DNA of 64,000 nt from Hyperoplus lanceolatus (GCA_026929865.2 CM049405.1:24130001-24194000), one strand, 5' to 3'; counted from the first letter of the stretch, positions 11,201 through 24,700 are shown. Made by a program: numbers and translations. The notes: a model not told the origin generated them from the letters alone.

Positions 11201-12111
11201 GACACAGTAAGCCTAAGACATTTTACTTAGCACTATGAGAAAATTATAGCATGATGCTTTTCAGTCACAGTAGATTGATATTTTCCGCAAACAACAGCAT
11301 CCTCTTTGACAGCACTGGAGATAATGCATGGATATTAAATGTGGTTGTTTATTACTCTGCACAGCTACTCCACAACCCTTCATCCAGTTCATGACTCTGT
11401 GCCAAATGGCCTGGAGCAAAAACTCGGAGACTCTGAATATGAACTCAGCTCATCTGTGACATCCACACGTGCATATTCCAGTAAATACAGACCTGCTGCT
11501 GTTATTATTGGCCACAAACATATTTTCTGTACCTTTTTAAAATCCACTCTTAAAACACAAGATGTAATGTGTTGAGTTAACTTTTACCCTAAGTTAAGTC
11601 ATTCCGAATGATTTCTTTTTTTTTCAGAGCGTGCCCATTTTCAATTTGAACACTGATTTAGCAATGATGCGTTTAATTTCCCATAACGAGTGTTGTAAAT
11701 GGCAGTTCCAGTCCCTCTAAATAAGAAGCGTACGGTAGATACACTGGAACAGGGGGGGGGGGGGAATTGTCAGAGTGGATTCATTGTCTGCTTTATTGCG
11801 AATCAAGCGTGGCCTGGAAATAATTCATCAAAGCAGTAAAAACAGCTGTGAAGTGAGAAGTCTTCCCGTGCGGTTGTTATACCCTAAGTGCTGTTCTCTC
11901 TCTCTTTGTCTGCCTCCTCTCTCTTCTAGATCACAAAGGCAATGCAGAAACAAGTCCACACGTTATAAAGGTCAACCTCTTTCTTCTAATTGTTGGAGGC
12001 TGAATACGCTCACTGCTTGGGACAAAAGAGCAGTGAGAATGTGGGTGAAGTGGGCAAGGACATGAAATGTGCTGTTATACTCAAAGTGTGCATATGAATG
12101 TACTCGGTTCT
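11201..12111. other. unannotated DNA
   Basis: No gene is recognised. A run of 13 G lies near 11752-11764. Confidence 0.5.
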
Positions 12112-12399
12112 GTGTGTGTGTGTGTGTGTCGGTACTTGTTGTGTACAAATGTTTGTGAGAACCAATTTCAGTTATAGACCGTAAGAGTGAGGACATTTTT
12201 GGTAAGTAAGGACATTTTGGCATGGTTCTCACTTTGGAACAGGCCTTTAAAGGAGCTGTTTGAGGGTTAAGGCATAGGTTTTAAGGTACAGGTTTGAATC
12301 AGGTTTAGGTTAGGGTTGGGGTTAGGCAATTATTTTAGCTGGTTAAGGGCTAGGGAATGCATTATGTCAATGAATGTCCTCACAAGTATAGCCGTACAA

Positions 12400-12430
<31 letters not shown>

Positions 12431-12432
12431 AG
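12112..12432. repeat. TG-flanked dispersed repeat with telomere-like core
   Basis: The unit is bounded by TG arrays on both sides (12112-12128 and about 12403-12430). Inside are repeated GTGAGGACATTTT-type blocks and a degenerate TTAGGG-like stretch (AGGTTTAGGTTAGGGTTGGG near 12301-12320). It ends in AATGTCCTCACAAGTATAG. This organisation recurs as a common interspersed repeat in fish genomes. No coding frame is present. Confidence 0.7.
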
Positions 12433-14635
12433 TGTGTGGCGTTTGAGTGCGTGTGGTTGTTAAGACTCTCCTCTGTGCGAGCCCTGAAGGTTGGCGCACA
12501 CTTCACTGTCATTTCTCATCCTAATGGTCCCTGCCACGTCGCCCTGCCAACGCGCGGCTGGTGAACAACCAAGAGCCAAGAGGAAAGAAAAGAAAACTCA
12601 ACAGACATTCAATCTGTCTCTTTCTTTTTCCTCTCTCTCTAACTCAGAACAAAAGTCATTTTACAGTTTAAAGAAAATAGACAATAAAAACGAGCGCTAT
12701 TTACCTCTCCGGAGAATTTCTTTACATCCACGTATAAATATAAGGTGGTAAATCAAAAAGGACTTATGAAAGCCACATCTGCTAAGCTACTTTAGCACAG
12801 ATATACAGTATGTAGCATCAATGGTATATTGTATAATTTGGTACTAGTGAAGACAATGCAGTGACAATTCCACTCAACAAACCACATGTTGCGCACTGTT
12901 TTAGTTTTAATGACCTGCAACTTTACTTTCCTGGCTCCAATCAACCTTGTTTCCAGCAGCAACACACAGCAACACTGTGTTTTGTGGGACAGCCCAGATA
13001 AACCCTCTGTACTATAGGTCTACCTGCCCGGCAGCAAACAGCACACAGACACAGTTAGCCCTGCTGGTGAATATAGTGGAGCGTTTAGCAGCCAGATATT
13101 TCCCTCAGGAGTGTGGTGGAGACCAAACCAAACTGAATGGAGAGTTAATATTGACCTTATTCAGACAGACAGAAACAAAATTCTAAATGAATGCTAATGT
13201 TGCTCTATGTCTGCCCAATGTGTAAATAGGCAGCTGTGTAGGTAAAATGTTAAAATGTAAGCTTAAATATACCTCAGGTTATTAGTTAAATAAAAGGTCC
13301 AATTGAAAGGACACATGCAATCACAATTAGGGGAAGCTAACACTTCCCTGTCAGAAAAGCAAAAGTAGATGAAGAGCAGCCGTTGTATGTGTTAAAATGT
13401 GTGTACATTGCACACCAACAAACTGTTGGCTTTAGGGACTGGCACTGCAGAACTTTAAATAAGGACAAATGAAACATCCAGGCAACAATGAACTCACAAT
13501 CAAATTTTAAATGAATTTGTAAATATATACTGTAAATTCTCAACAACAATGCAGGTGACGATGCAGAATGATAAACATGATCCAAATCTCCTAATTACCA
13601 CTACATCCTTTGCATCCAGTCCATGCAGATTCAATTAATGCAATGTCTCTCTCTCTCTCTTGCTTGTAGTGTGGCTGTTTGGAATTCATGGCTGCACTTG
13701 GCAAATTTGGTTGTCGCTGACTGTCGGCTTAATCAAGTGATAACTTAATTTTTTTGAACGTTTAAAGGATTTTAATTAGCCGCACTCATGTACTGTGACA
13801 CAAACTGCACGCCTCTTGGACTCAAATCTTTTCTTGTTACTGGCTGCGGAGTGTGGGCAGGGGGGGGGGGGGGTAAAAAAAAGCTTCCTCAGCAGGTAGT
13901 GTCATTGTTCTTGCATCCATCTTTCTCTGCATGGACGGATCATCCATTTTTTCTGCTGTTAAGGAAACTGTTTTTTTGCTTTGGCTCACTTTCTATATTC
14001 AGAGAAATCTTCCTTTCCATGATGATTCCTGGCTTCTGAGATTGGTTCTGGCAAAGACGATGAATCTTGGACTTCTCAGTCAGGAGTTTTGGGAAACTAT
14101 TTTTTGCGCGTTGGCACCAATTCATTTGTGGTTTAGAATGTTAATATGAGATGCTTAAAAAATATACAATGCTGCTGTATATTCAATCTGCAATAATTCT
14201 ATAGCTCCTAAGTCCAAATGTATAGGTATTTGGATTCCTACTGCTTTTCTTTTATTCTTTCAATCAGTCTGTTTCAATACCCCCCCCCCCCCATACCTGT
14301 TTCTCCTAGGGGACATAACGCTGGTGTCAGTCACTCCCATCACCTTTGCAGCTCAAATGTGTCACTATCTGCCTGTAAAAATCACCTGCAGCCAGAGTAC
14401 AAACCTCATCTTTGCTACAGTTATTTCATAGTTTTGCATGGCTATCAAAAAGGTTGTCTATACATGTAATTTAAATGGATCAATAATTTGGCAGGGCTAG
14501 TCAGCGATAACAACCTAGCGATTTTGTAGTTAGATAGCAACTTTTCAGACCACCCTGGCAACCTTTTTCAAAAAGCACCTAGCAACACATTTGGAACTGA
14601 ACAAGTGACTCAAACAGATTGGAACATCTAAGTCA
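12433..14635. other. non-coding DNA with homopolymer runs
   Basis: No gene is recognised. Homopolymers of 13-14 bases occur at 13860-13873 (G) and 14280-14292 (C). The 13630-13800 part combines a CT-rich tract with several ATTA and TAAT motifs, mentioned under findings. Confidence 0.5.
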
Positions 14636-14643
14636 GTCTCTGC

Positions 14644-15726
14644 CAGTGTTGGGAACGTTACTTTAAAAAAGTAATTAGTTATAGTTACTCACTACTTGTT
14701 CCAAAAAGTAACTGAGTTAGTAACTGAATTACTTTATAATAGAAGTAATTAGTTACCAGGGAAAGTAACTATTTGCGTTAGCCTACTGTAAAAAAAAAGT
14801 TGCTATATGTCAAAAAAATTGATTTTTCTGAGCAGTTTTCACAAGTCAGTTGAAATGAGTAGAACAAACAGGCAGGCCTACTTGTAGGCTACATAACCTT
14901 CAATGTGTATTGCACATCAATAGACAGCAAGAGGTTTATCCTGCACTTCAAGTATTTTGTTCTCAACAAAAGTAGTAGAGGAAACTGCTGAATGTACCGT
15001 GCTGATCTGCTATATCACTGGATTCACTTCAGGGGTGTCGGCTAAAGCCACTATAGTAGCCTAAATAATAAAACACTACTTAAGGCCAAAAACGTCAGAC
15101 TATTAAGCATGAGACGATGAGAGGAGGAGTAAGGATTTATCCTATGTTTATTTCCTTCTTTAACATGCACAGCAGCATACAGATCCCAGGAAAAGAACAG
15201 TAGCAATATTCGGCTTGTGATGACACGCTAAACAGCTGTTTCAACCGGCGAATCGCGGCCGTTTAATAACGTGCATAAATTATAATTTATAGAGATGGGA
15301 AAACTCCATGCACTTACTCACAAGGGCGATGCAAACAAACTCAGGGAGGGCACGTTTCGACCGATTGGTAATTACTGCGGCAAAGTGCAGGCTCACACAA
15401 CAGAGAGAAAAAGAAAAAGAAACTTCACTAAACAGGCGCTCCGGCTGACTGACGTGACGGCGCTAACTGACAGTTATAATGTCATCCACACTGAATAAAA
15501 CACAACTTAAAACACACCGGTCTCCTCACTAGCAGTATGGAGCCAGGGGTGCGTTCGGATTACACAGTTTATTCAATCAATTCATAGTAACGCACCGCAT
15601 TTAACGTTCAGTAACGATAACGGCGTTGTAACGACGGAAAAAGTAATTAGTTAGATTACCCCGTTACTGAAAAAAGAACGGCGTTACCTAACGCCGTTAT
15701 TTTAAACGGCGTTATTCCCAACACTG
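14644..15726. mobile_element. non-autonomous hAT element, complete
   Basis: The element is 1,083 bp long, with terminal inverted repeats CAGTGTTGGGAA at 14644-14655 and 15715-15726. The flanking 8-bp duplication GTCTCTGC at 14636-14643 and 15727-15734 is perfect. Subterminal GTTACT and AGTAATTAGTTA motifs recur at the left end, and GTAATTAGTTAGATTA with CGGCGTTA motifs recur at the right end. It has no transposase frame; the small open frame inside it resembles nothing. Confidence 0.94.
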
Positions 15727-15734
15727 GTCTCTGC

Positions 15735-17099
15735 CATATAAATGTGCATGTGGAGCAGGGCCGTCGTATAGGGGGTAACGGTTATGACGATTTTTATAAG
15801 GGCCCACACAGCCCCCAGTAGAATCTATGACAAAATTATTATGCATACAGTGAACTAATATATAATCATACAAATGATTCCGAATTAAAACAAAGCCACA
15901 AGTCATACAATATTCTAATTTTAATAATTTCAATAACCCCCTTGGCCCCTTCTTAAAAAATGGTTTGGTCCACCCCGCGGTTCGTTCTTCCTCATTGGAA
16001 TTGTAAAGCACATATACCAATGTGAAATATGAAGCCAAATGCTGCATGCAGGAATTGTTGTCTATGTCAGTATGTAGCTCTGAGTGCATTATACTTGTCA
16101 TGGACAGTAGCCTACTACTTAGTCTGTGTAAACAGTTTTATAATTTTACTCTGTTGCTCTTAAGGGAGCTTTCTGAAGTACTTTCCAAAGTAACCCCAAA
16201 GATGATCATCAGAGTTATCTCAAAATAGTTTTTGAGACTTGAAATATTAAATAGAAAACCCTGAATTATAAACTGTAGGTGGTGAGTTTAAAATATGACG
16301 GCCTATGAAGCCACGAGGTGAATAAAATAACATTGAGTTGCATTGTGGGAGATTTTGATGACCCTCTTACTTTGGACTAAAAGTCATGATATCTGTGCAA
16401 AATTTTCACTGCTTTTATTTTTGACCATTCCGTTTTCTAGTTCCCAACTGAATTAAAGTTTAAGGCAGACTGAGATAGTAGAGGCATATACCTTCATCTT
16501 GTTGAGCTTCTCAAACAGCAGTGTAGTCTTAATTGCATTAAAGACACTGGAGAAACATGATCCTCACTGAGAGGCCAGTATTTTATTTTCTCTGGTTGGG
16601 GCAGTTGGACAATTGTTGGAAAGTTTGCGTTGTGGAAGAGCGAGAATCATGGGTAATGTTCCCAGAGATTGCCGTGAAAGCATTTTGGTGTTGTGATTGG
16701 AGTCTTTCAGTAAATGACCTGCTGTTGTTGTAACATGTCCCTGTGAATGTCCCTGTGAAATACATTAAACCTCATCCCGATCTGGACCATCTTGTTCCCT
16801 AGTGTCCTCACAATCGACATGACTATTGTGGGGGATAAACGGTTAATATTTCCTCATACTCCTCTCAGTTTGGCACTAGATCTGTAACGAAGAAACTTAG
16901 ACTTACGCTCGTCTAGAACTTTGGGTCTTGGTACCGGGCAGTAGCTACTGGAGATTTGGTGAGCAGTATAAACTGGTCCCACAGAAACTTGCTTACGCGT
17001 TGCCATACTGACAAGAATAACAAACCCAAGGAGGGACCACGAGCACCAGCAGACCACCCAAAAGCTGTGCCATCACTGCAATCAGGGTTGTAAAAGCTA
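15735..17099. other. unannotated DNA
   Basis: No gene or clear repeat is visible. Short open frames have no recognisable domain. Confidence 0.5.
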
Positions 17100-17400
17100 C
17101 CACATTATGCCAAGGTTAAAAACATTATCAAGATCAAGATGGGAGCCATTCAAACAGGCCGCCACCACCGCAGAGCATTTTTCTTCAATATAGAATAGAC
17201 CCACAACAGAAATGATCTCATGGATCTTTTCACATAGAGCAGGTCCAGATCATTATGTTTAATTTACAGAGAATACAGAGAAGCAACTATCCCCAGGAGA
17301 GAGCAATTGGTGGCAGTGGCAAGAAGCACATTCCCTTTTTAAAGAAACCTTGGACAGAATCTTGCTCGTAGGTGGGCGACCATCTTTTTTGGTGTTCTGG
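17100..17400. repeat. probable dispersed fish repeat
   Basis: The stretch holds ordered blocks often seen together in fish repeats: ACAGAAATGATCTCATGGAT, CACATAGAGCAGGTCCAGAT, GCAACTATCCCCAGGAGAGA, TGGTGGCAGTGGCAAGAA and CCTTGGACAGAATCTTGCTC. No frame or terminal structure is visible. The call rests on recollection of these blocks as repetitive. Confidence 0.45.
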
Positions 17401-20103
17401 GAAGATCAGACAGAGATTGATATCAACAGACAATATTTTTTAAAGTTATCTTATTATTTGCATCAAACATAAATTGTCTAAACTGTTGTCTGATTGTGTT
17501 TCTTTGTCCCATCACACTGTGTTTAGCGGTAACTTGAAGCGGTAGTGAAATGTTATAACAATTGATAGAAACCAAGGGCAAAGTATCTATACAATATAGG
17601 CAGACAGTCGAAAGGACACATGCTTCATTTGTAGTGGGTAATATAATCACGTTATGTCATCCGATATTCCGGGGGGTAACATATGTATGGCATAAAGCCA
17701 ATAATTATGTGATCATCTTACAACATGTACATTGCATATCCCCAATTCAGTATTGGTCAGGTTGTATGCAGTTCATTCTCACCTTGAGATATGACTTTTC
17801 ATTTTAAGTGAAAGACGCAACCAGTAGTATCTTCCTATACTTTAAGGGCATGAATGTGTCCTCCCTAATGCTCCATAAAAATAGTCTGCTGCAGCCCATA
17901 TACTGTGTAACCTAATGATCACTCTAGTTGCCTGCTGGCCTGGTAACGGTCTGGAACATTTTATTTCTTCACGTAAGTAACTCGGACGTGTGCTGTATAT
18001 CAAATATCTGTGAAAGTGAATAGCTACTTCATGAATGTTGTACAATGGAATTGCATTAAGTATATGATGAAAGAGAGCAGTAAAACCAAGCAGACTTTAT
18101 CTGTTCCATCTTTTTCTGGAGGTCCTTAAAGTCTGCAAGATATCTGTAATTTGCACTAAATATAAACTCCAAACATCTATCTTGGAGCTGGGATGTATGA
18201 CAGCTTAAGTGTGGGTGTGACAATGTACACTTGTGAGCATATGCCTGTCATTTTGGTATGTGCAGTATGTTTGAGTGAGTGTTCACCAAGTGTACAGTAT
18301 ACCTAGTCTTGTACCATGTACCCAAGTACTAAAAGTCCAAATTTCCCAGACAGGCACATCTTTTGTCACATTCTCAAAGATGACATTGTCCTTCCACACA
18401 GTCTCTCCACTGGTAGTTAATGCCTCATTGAAAACCATTTGCTATCCTGTCCTTAATTGTGGCTAATAATCCAATCACACTCCCGCTATCAATGTGCCAA
18501 GCACCATTAAGATAGAATGGGGACATCAAGGAAGCAAGGAAGGAAGGCAGGCTAATGACATTCACAAGAAAGTGAGTGTTTGCTTGTAGCTGGAGGTCCA
18601 GACTATGACTTTTGAGTCGATATCACTGAGCTTTAATGACTATCAAATAGACATTAACGCTTTATGCTGAGATAAAGTGGAAAACTTTCATTCTGTGTCC
18701 TGAAAAGAATTGTATTACCTCCTCAAAGATTACCCTGTTTCAGACAGCTGTCACTTGGACATTACACCGAGGAGTCTAGACCATGACATCTACAACAGGT
18801 CAGAATATCATTTCTCATTTTCGAATGTTTCATTTGCATATATTCCACATGTGAACACAACACCTGCAGCGGCTCGTCGGTAACCGTCTCTTTGAGTAAT
18901 CTGATGTCATTGTGCAGCTGCAGCAGCCTGAATACAAACCAAAAAGATGTAAGGAGGAATGAGTTGGCCTTGAAGAGTTTGTCTTGGCTGGGCTCTTTCA
19001 AATGGCAGAACCGTACAAATAGGAGACTGTTACAAAGCAGCTTGGCACCTCAGTGTTTTTCTTGCTCCTAATGATTTCGGTTGACATATGCATCCCTCCC
19101 TCCAAAGCAAACATGGAATTTGAATTAGGCTGGTGACAGTGGACCATGTTTCAATGGAGAAGACTTTGATGTTCGCCTTAGAAAAAGGGTCCGGCAACTG
19201 TGTCAAAACAAGAGCTGTCTGGGGCATCCCATAATATGCTTGACGACAGCAGTAGACGTGTGCCTGGGAGACATGGAAGGCTAACTCATTGCATTTACTT
19301 TTTATTAACATTTTTTTTTTAGCACAATTGGGAAACTTGAACATTCTCTAGCTGAATTAGCGGGCATGGTGATTCAACAAATGTTAAGTCCAAATGTAAC
19401 CCAGCCTGAATACTAATTTGTCAGTCACGGTTGAAGGTAGAAACATAACTGTGCTTTGTAGGGTAGTGGTGTTTTTTTTTTAGCGTGATGTCAGTGTTGC
19501 TTGTAGTACATTTCAACTGTTTGCTTGTTGTCTGTCTGCGGTGTGGGGCACAGCTCATCTGAATTAGTCATGAAGTAAAAGGTGACCCATTTCACTGTTA
19601 CAGTTCTGTGGCCTCCAGTCTGAGTCACTAGCATTTCCATCCACCAGTTTTATATACATTTTAAATTTGCACATTAAAAAACAGCTGGACGTAAATTGAT
19701 GAAAATGCTTACCCGTACAATTAATTTTTCCCCCCACATGACTTAGAGTAAAACAGCAAAACGCTACTACCAATACCTCAAAATTAATAACATAGTATTA
19801 GTGGTTCTAGTGTTAGCATGAATCCCTAAAAGAGGCAAAGAGTGAGGAAATTAAAATGGTGTGTCTCAATCTTAATGGACCACAGCTTTAATTATGTGTT
19901 CATAGATTCAGTGTAATGAAATTGTGAGCAGTCAAGCCAGTCTAGATGTGAATAAAGAGAACCCAAAAGTTATCGACTGGATGCAGTAAGGCATCCTGTT
20001 ATGTCTAAGCATGCTAAATCTGATCACTAGAATTGGGACCTTCTAAATATTTTTCTGATATACCAAATAGCAGGGAAGTATGGATATTGGGACGCAGAGT
20101 GTA
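17401..20103. other. unannotated DNA
   Basis: No gene, RNA or repeat is recognised in this stretch. The few open frames above 60 codons look random in composition. Confidence 0.5.
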
Positions 20104-20217
20104 TTTCTTTAGGCGCACACACAGTTCAGACTGGTAGTGGATGGTGAGAAGATATTCACTGATTAAAATAAGCCATGTTTTTGACAAGCGTTCTCCAGAA
20201 TCACAGACGCCACCTTT
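20104..20217 (+). repeat. single arm of the 41 kb fold-back MITE
   Basis: The sequence parallels 41100-41208. It has a CACACA...CAGACTGGTAG start, then GTGAGAAGATATTCACTGAT, then TTTTTGACAAGCGTTCTCCA and the terminal GCCACCTTTAA. Only this arm is visible; the inverted partner is absent. Confidence 0.6.
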
Positions 20218-23054
20218 AATATTATTCCCTTACCTTTATCAATCTAAAACAGTCATTGAGTGTAAATGCAAAATATACCATTTCATTCTATTTTATTCTC
20301 TAACTCTTCAGATTTGTAGAAGTTGGCCATGCGTGATGCTGAACTATCAACTATTATAACTTTGTAAAGTATGAAACATGTAAGTTGATGATATGTACAG
20401 ACTGACATGTGTTTGAGATGGTTGTGTTACTTTTGGAATTACCACTTGATTAATAATGGAGAGAATCTAACATATTTATTTTTTTATATTCCTGTGTAAA
20501 TATTAAGAAATACAAAGATTGCATGAAAATATACCGCTGATGAAAAATACACAAGGGAAAGCTGAAAATAAGTATTCATCTGGAGAGGAAAGCCTTTTGA
20601 TAAAAGGTCACCCCTTCTCCTTTTATACATATTACCATTCATTCAACCAAAATAGAATTAACAGTACGCTCCCCGTTTTCTAACCTCTGCTCCACTGAGA
20701 CTTTCCATACAGTCCCAAAGAGACAGTGAGAGATGGCACAGAGGAATGTAGGAAAGGAGGTATCAGATGATAGGGAGCTTTCATTCATTCTGCAAAGCTT
20801 GGTTGTCCTTTACAGTGTTGTTTGTAAAGGCCAGCAGAAATGCACTGGGCTAAAACATTTGAATGCCATATGCATAAAATATAGATGATGTGCCAATCAC
20901 ATGACACATGTACTGTATGTGCTCACCAGTTCTTTGCAGCTGTGCTTGAAAGTCATTCTGTCTTCAGGCAATTTGACCATATGAGAAAAACGCACTTTCA
21001 AAAAAAAGACCCCAAAAACCGGGACACATTATTTAATAATTCATCCCGTTACATTATTCATCAGCGGTAGATCTTCATGAGTAGGTAGTGACTACTGCTG
21101 TTCTCAGGTGATTTTATGCCACACACCAAGCTTCTAAGAAGAGAGCTAATGGGTTTCTGGAACTCTTTACCCAGGCAAACATCCCAGCTGGTTCCCCCTC
21201 ATCATCTCATAATTATCTTTTTATGGTTGCTTTCTTTTATGACTGTCTGAGATCAACTTGGATGTGTCTTTCAATACGCTCACCTATCATCCAGCTTTTA
21301 AACTTCTCCATTAGGGTAAATGTTTAATTTGTCCTTGTCACTGTGAGTACATTTAAGGGACTGCTATTGGGTTCACTCGCAACTCACAATAGCTAAAGGT
21401 AAAGAGCAGCTGACTCATGCTGACACTAACCGGTCATCAGAGGGTCCTTTGATATGCACAGGAGGATTTTTCTGGAGTTTAAAACAATGTCTTACATGTA
21501 AATTGACACCAACATAATTGTTGTTTCACAAACTAGAACTACCGCCTGGTAGTTATATACCTCTGTGAAGCATATAATTGCTGAACATTGAAAGTATAGT
21601 GGTGGTAGGCAATGCTTAAAAGAAGGTAAAGCTCCTAAGAAGCCACAATATGGTCCCAAGTTACTGCGACATGGCAATATGTAAGGTTGTAGGAACATTT
21701 GACCCGTTACCTCCAAAATCTAATCAGTTCACCCTCAGCTCAGTCCTTTAGTTAAGGACACTGCATGATTGATACTAATTCTAAGACACGCACACTTGGT
21801 ATACATTTTGTTCCATTAGCGTGTAGATTCCTTAAAACAAACAACTCACTCTTCATCACCATTATCACCTCTTCGTCAAACACCATCACATCAAGTTAAC
21901 CGAAGTAAACTCAAAGGAATTCCATGCCTTGATGACAAATTACAGCTACTGTATAATAAACACATGTGGCCACTCTCAAGCAACTGCAAACCCTGAGAGG
22001 AAGCCACCCTAATCTGGCCTCACACGAAACAATATTCATTTAGAATCATCACTCTGAAGAAACTGGCAGAGACAGCTACTTTGTAGTCTTGATAACTTTT
22101 GAAACAAAAAGGGACCGCACGCTACTCACCAAAAATAGAGCCATAAGGGATGGAGTACAACTCTGAACTTGGACTTGTGACTGGAGTAGGAACAGAGAGG
22201 AAAATCTGAACATGAGAAGAGAGTGAAACACTTCATTATTCAGACAAGACAGGTTTATGCCAGTGTGACACAGGCTTGAGTTATGTAGTCAGAATACACA
22301 TCTGGCAGAGCCTACTGTAGACTCAACCCACTGCCATACGTTCAGTGTTTCCCTCTCTTTCTTTCTGTCTGTCACAAGTTAGTGTGGAGCGAATCCTTCT
22401 AATGTCAAACATGCTTAATGTTTATGACACATCTTGCATCCAGTACATCAAATCTGTATGAATCCATTACCTAGTGTGGCTTTGAGTTTTTAGCCGTATG
22501 AAAGGACACCTGAATTGAGCTTTCATGTTGAGTATGGCAAATTCCCATTCAAGATAGGTCAGTTATCAATCTGAATAGCTAAGGACCTGTGGCCAAGATA
22601 CAAGGTGACAACTCAGCCATGTAAACATATGTGATTTATTTTAAACTTGAACAGATTAAGAAGAAACATTGTCACATTGATCATCATTACAACATTAGCT
22701 ACATTTAGCTGGCATGCATGGTAGCAAAAGTTAATACAACGTATACTACCTTTCTCCACCATAGTTCCCCTTGTGTCAATGAGAGCCCAGAAGAGGACTA
22801 CTGATGTCAGGGACTGGTACAAAGTGTTCTTCCTAGTTTGACTGTGATTACATTGTAATTACTCAATTATGGCCATTTTCATATCTTCTCACGTCTTATA
22901 CATATTTCATTATTAGCCACTCTGAATTATATCTTCTATCAAAAAGAGCATTGTTCAGCTTTTCTACTGCCACATGTGAAAGGTCAGTGAACTCAACATA
23001 CCAGTTGAGGAGATCACTCAACTGATTTATAAGTGATGGTGACACACATATGCC
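20218..23054. other. unannotated DNA
   Basis: No gene or recognised repeat is visible in this AT-rich stretch. Confidence 0.5.
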
Positions 23055-23186
23055 TCGTTTCACAGAGTGGAGTGGCTCAGTCTGTTGCGGCTCAGTCTGC
23101 TTATATTAGCATTTCCATTGCCGAAAATTGGGTAGGGTCCTCAAATAAGCGAGCTGAGCCGCTCCTAATTTCCGTTCTCCTCTGTT
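23055..23186. mobile_element. fragment of a small DNA transposon
   Basis: The segment (CCTCGTTTCACAGAGTGGAG onward, then AATTGGGTAGGG and AGCGAGCTGAGCCGCTCC) resembles the end of a common fish MITE. It is cut off at the junction with the next fragment, and no second end was found. Confidence 0.4.
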
Positions 23187-23310
23187 GGGGTTAGGGATGG
23201 GAATCGAGAACCGGTTCTTGTTCAGAACCGGTGCCGAGTCAACCAATTCCTTGGAATCGTTAACATGCCTGCTTAACGATGCCGCTTATCGCTTATCGGT
23301 GCTCTTTTTG
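23187..23310. mobile_element. hAT-like transposon end fragment
   Basis: The sequence begins TTAGGGATGGGAATCGAGAA and contains two copies of AACCGGT, then GGAATCGTTAACATGCCT. This is a terminus typical of a fish DNA transposon family. The sequence changes abruptly near 23305 into the Gag-like frame on the opposite strand. No matching right end was seen in the window. Confidence 0.5.
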
Positions 23311-24364
23311 GGCTCTAGCTGTAGACCTATGATGATGCTCTGATCCCAACAGCCCCGGCAGAACTGTCTGAGTAAGTGTTCGTTTGAATTTTCAACTGAG
23401 GCTCCCCCTCTAGAAATCGTTTTTGTGAGGAGGGTGTGGAGTCGGTTAAGAAATGCGGAGGGTTTCTCCCCATTGTTCTGGTTTGAGCTGAGAAAGGCTG
23501 CAAAGAGCTCCTCTCCATCCTCCACAACACCGAAGGCAGATTCAAGCTGAGTGACATAAGCACTGGGAGGTGAGGAGATTCCAAGGGGTTTCACCACATC
23601 AGTAGCTGGATTCAGCAGGCTTTCAAGAATTTTCCTTACCTTGTGTGTATCACTAAAGGAAGGATCCTCAAGAAGAAGGTCAACCTGGGTGTGCCAGGTG
23701 TCATAGTCAACCTCACCATTAGGCTTTGGCATGCGACCAGAGAAGATGCGCAGACGGACAGGCATGTGTGATGAAGTTCTTGAGTCATTTCGGATGACAT
23801 GCTCCACAATCACTTTTTGGATCTGAGGGGGGTTAATGACACTCTCATCACTGTGAACTGGGCTCACTGGCACACTAGCAGATACCTTAGGAACATATAT
23901 GGGTTCTGCAGGTTCACCTTGGTTATCATTGTCAGATGTGTTATCATTTTGAGTTGTATCTTGGTTCTCTTGTAGCTCGCTTGTGAGTACACTTAAGAAG
24001 CCTGTTTTGCTACTACCTGCGACTAGCTTTAGTTCACTCAGGTATCTGAGGGCTATCTCCCTGCCCATCTCTTCTTGACAGACATCTCTAATGGTTCTCA
24101 CAGACCATTTTAGGGAAGGATATTTGGGGCTTGGTAAGGTGCCTAAAGTAATGGGGTCTATTCTAGAGATGGACCGGTCAGACAAATACTCTATCAGGGC
24201 TCTACCCTTTGGATGTTCTAGCTCATCAGGGGTCCGGACAATTTTTGACAATTTCCCATTTACTTCAAAACATGAGCTATCTCTTCATCTGAGTAATCTC
24301 CCTCAATGCCTGTTACCAAGAGGGAGCTCTGACCCTGAAAGTCAAACTGGTTACAAATATCCAT
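23286..24364 (-). pseudogene. PNMA/Ty3-type Gag-like gene, broken
   Basis: The minus-strand frame (24251 to 23286) encodes about 320 residues. The N-terminal part (LEHPKGRALIEYLSD, KWSVRTIRDVCQEEMGRE) precedes an acidic linker. From about residue 165, LRIFSGRMPKPNGEVDYDTW through EDPSFSDTHKVRKILESL and ELFAAFLSSNQNNGEKPSAF is the Gag capsid fold shared by PNMA proteins and Ty3/Gypsy retrotransposons. The open frame has no ATG at its 5' end. A likely true start, at 24364, opens a 34-codon frame that stops at 24260-24262, so a one-base shift near 24266-24270 separates it from the main frame. The C-terminal end is lost at the junction with transposon DNA near 23305, and no CCHC knuckle is seen. 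Two defects make it a pseudogene. Confidence 0.8.
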
Positions 24365-24463
24365 AACTAACTCGGTGCAACAAATTATTAACGTACAACG
24401 TGTGTAGCGTGGGATGGAAGGTCAGGTTGCTACTTAAACCAATCTCCTGGCTAGCTCGCCACT

Positions 24464-24700
24464 TTGTGTAACCTTCTGATGACCCCTAGAGGTGGGGTAT
24501 CTATTCTAAATGTCTATGTCTAAGTTTATATCAGGTTACTAAAGATTCTAAGTTCACATTTGGTTGGTAAGGGGATTGATTGTAGCTTAATACACCAAGA
24601 TTAATGAGACCTCCAACCCACACAACAACACGTGACCACGACTTGAGAGAATAAAAGTTTTGTATTTATAAAGATATCTTTGAAAACTAAGTTGCACTTG
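24464..24700 (-). mobile_element. possible LTR upstream of the Gag-like frame
   Basis: On the minus strand the sequence just upstream of the Gag leader ends ...GGTTACACA, then AAGTGGCGAGC, which would fit an LTR end next to a primer-binding region. A TATAAATA box lies about 200 bp upstream (minus strand, near 24664). No second LTR is present in the window, so the limits and the assignment are inferred. Confidence 0.3.

Noticed and set aside
12301-12350. Interstitial telomere repeat
   Set aside because: The TTAGGG-like units are few and degenerate and sit inside a dispersed TG-flanked repeat.
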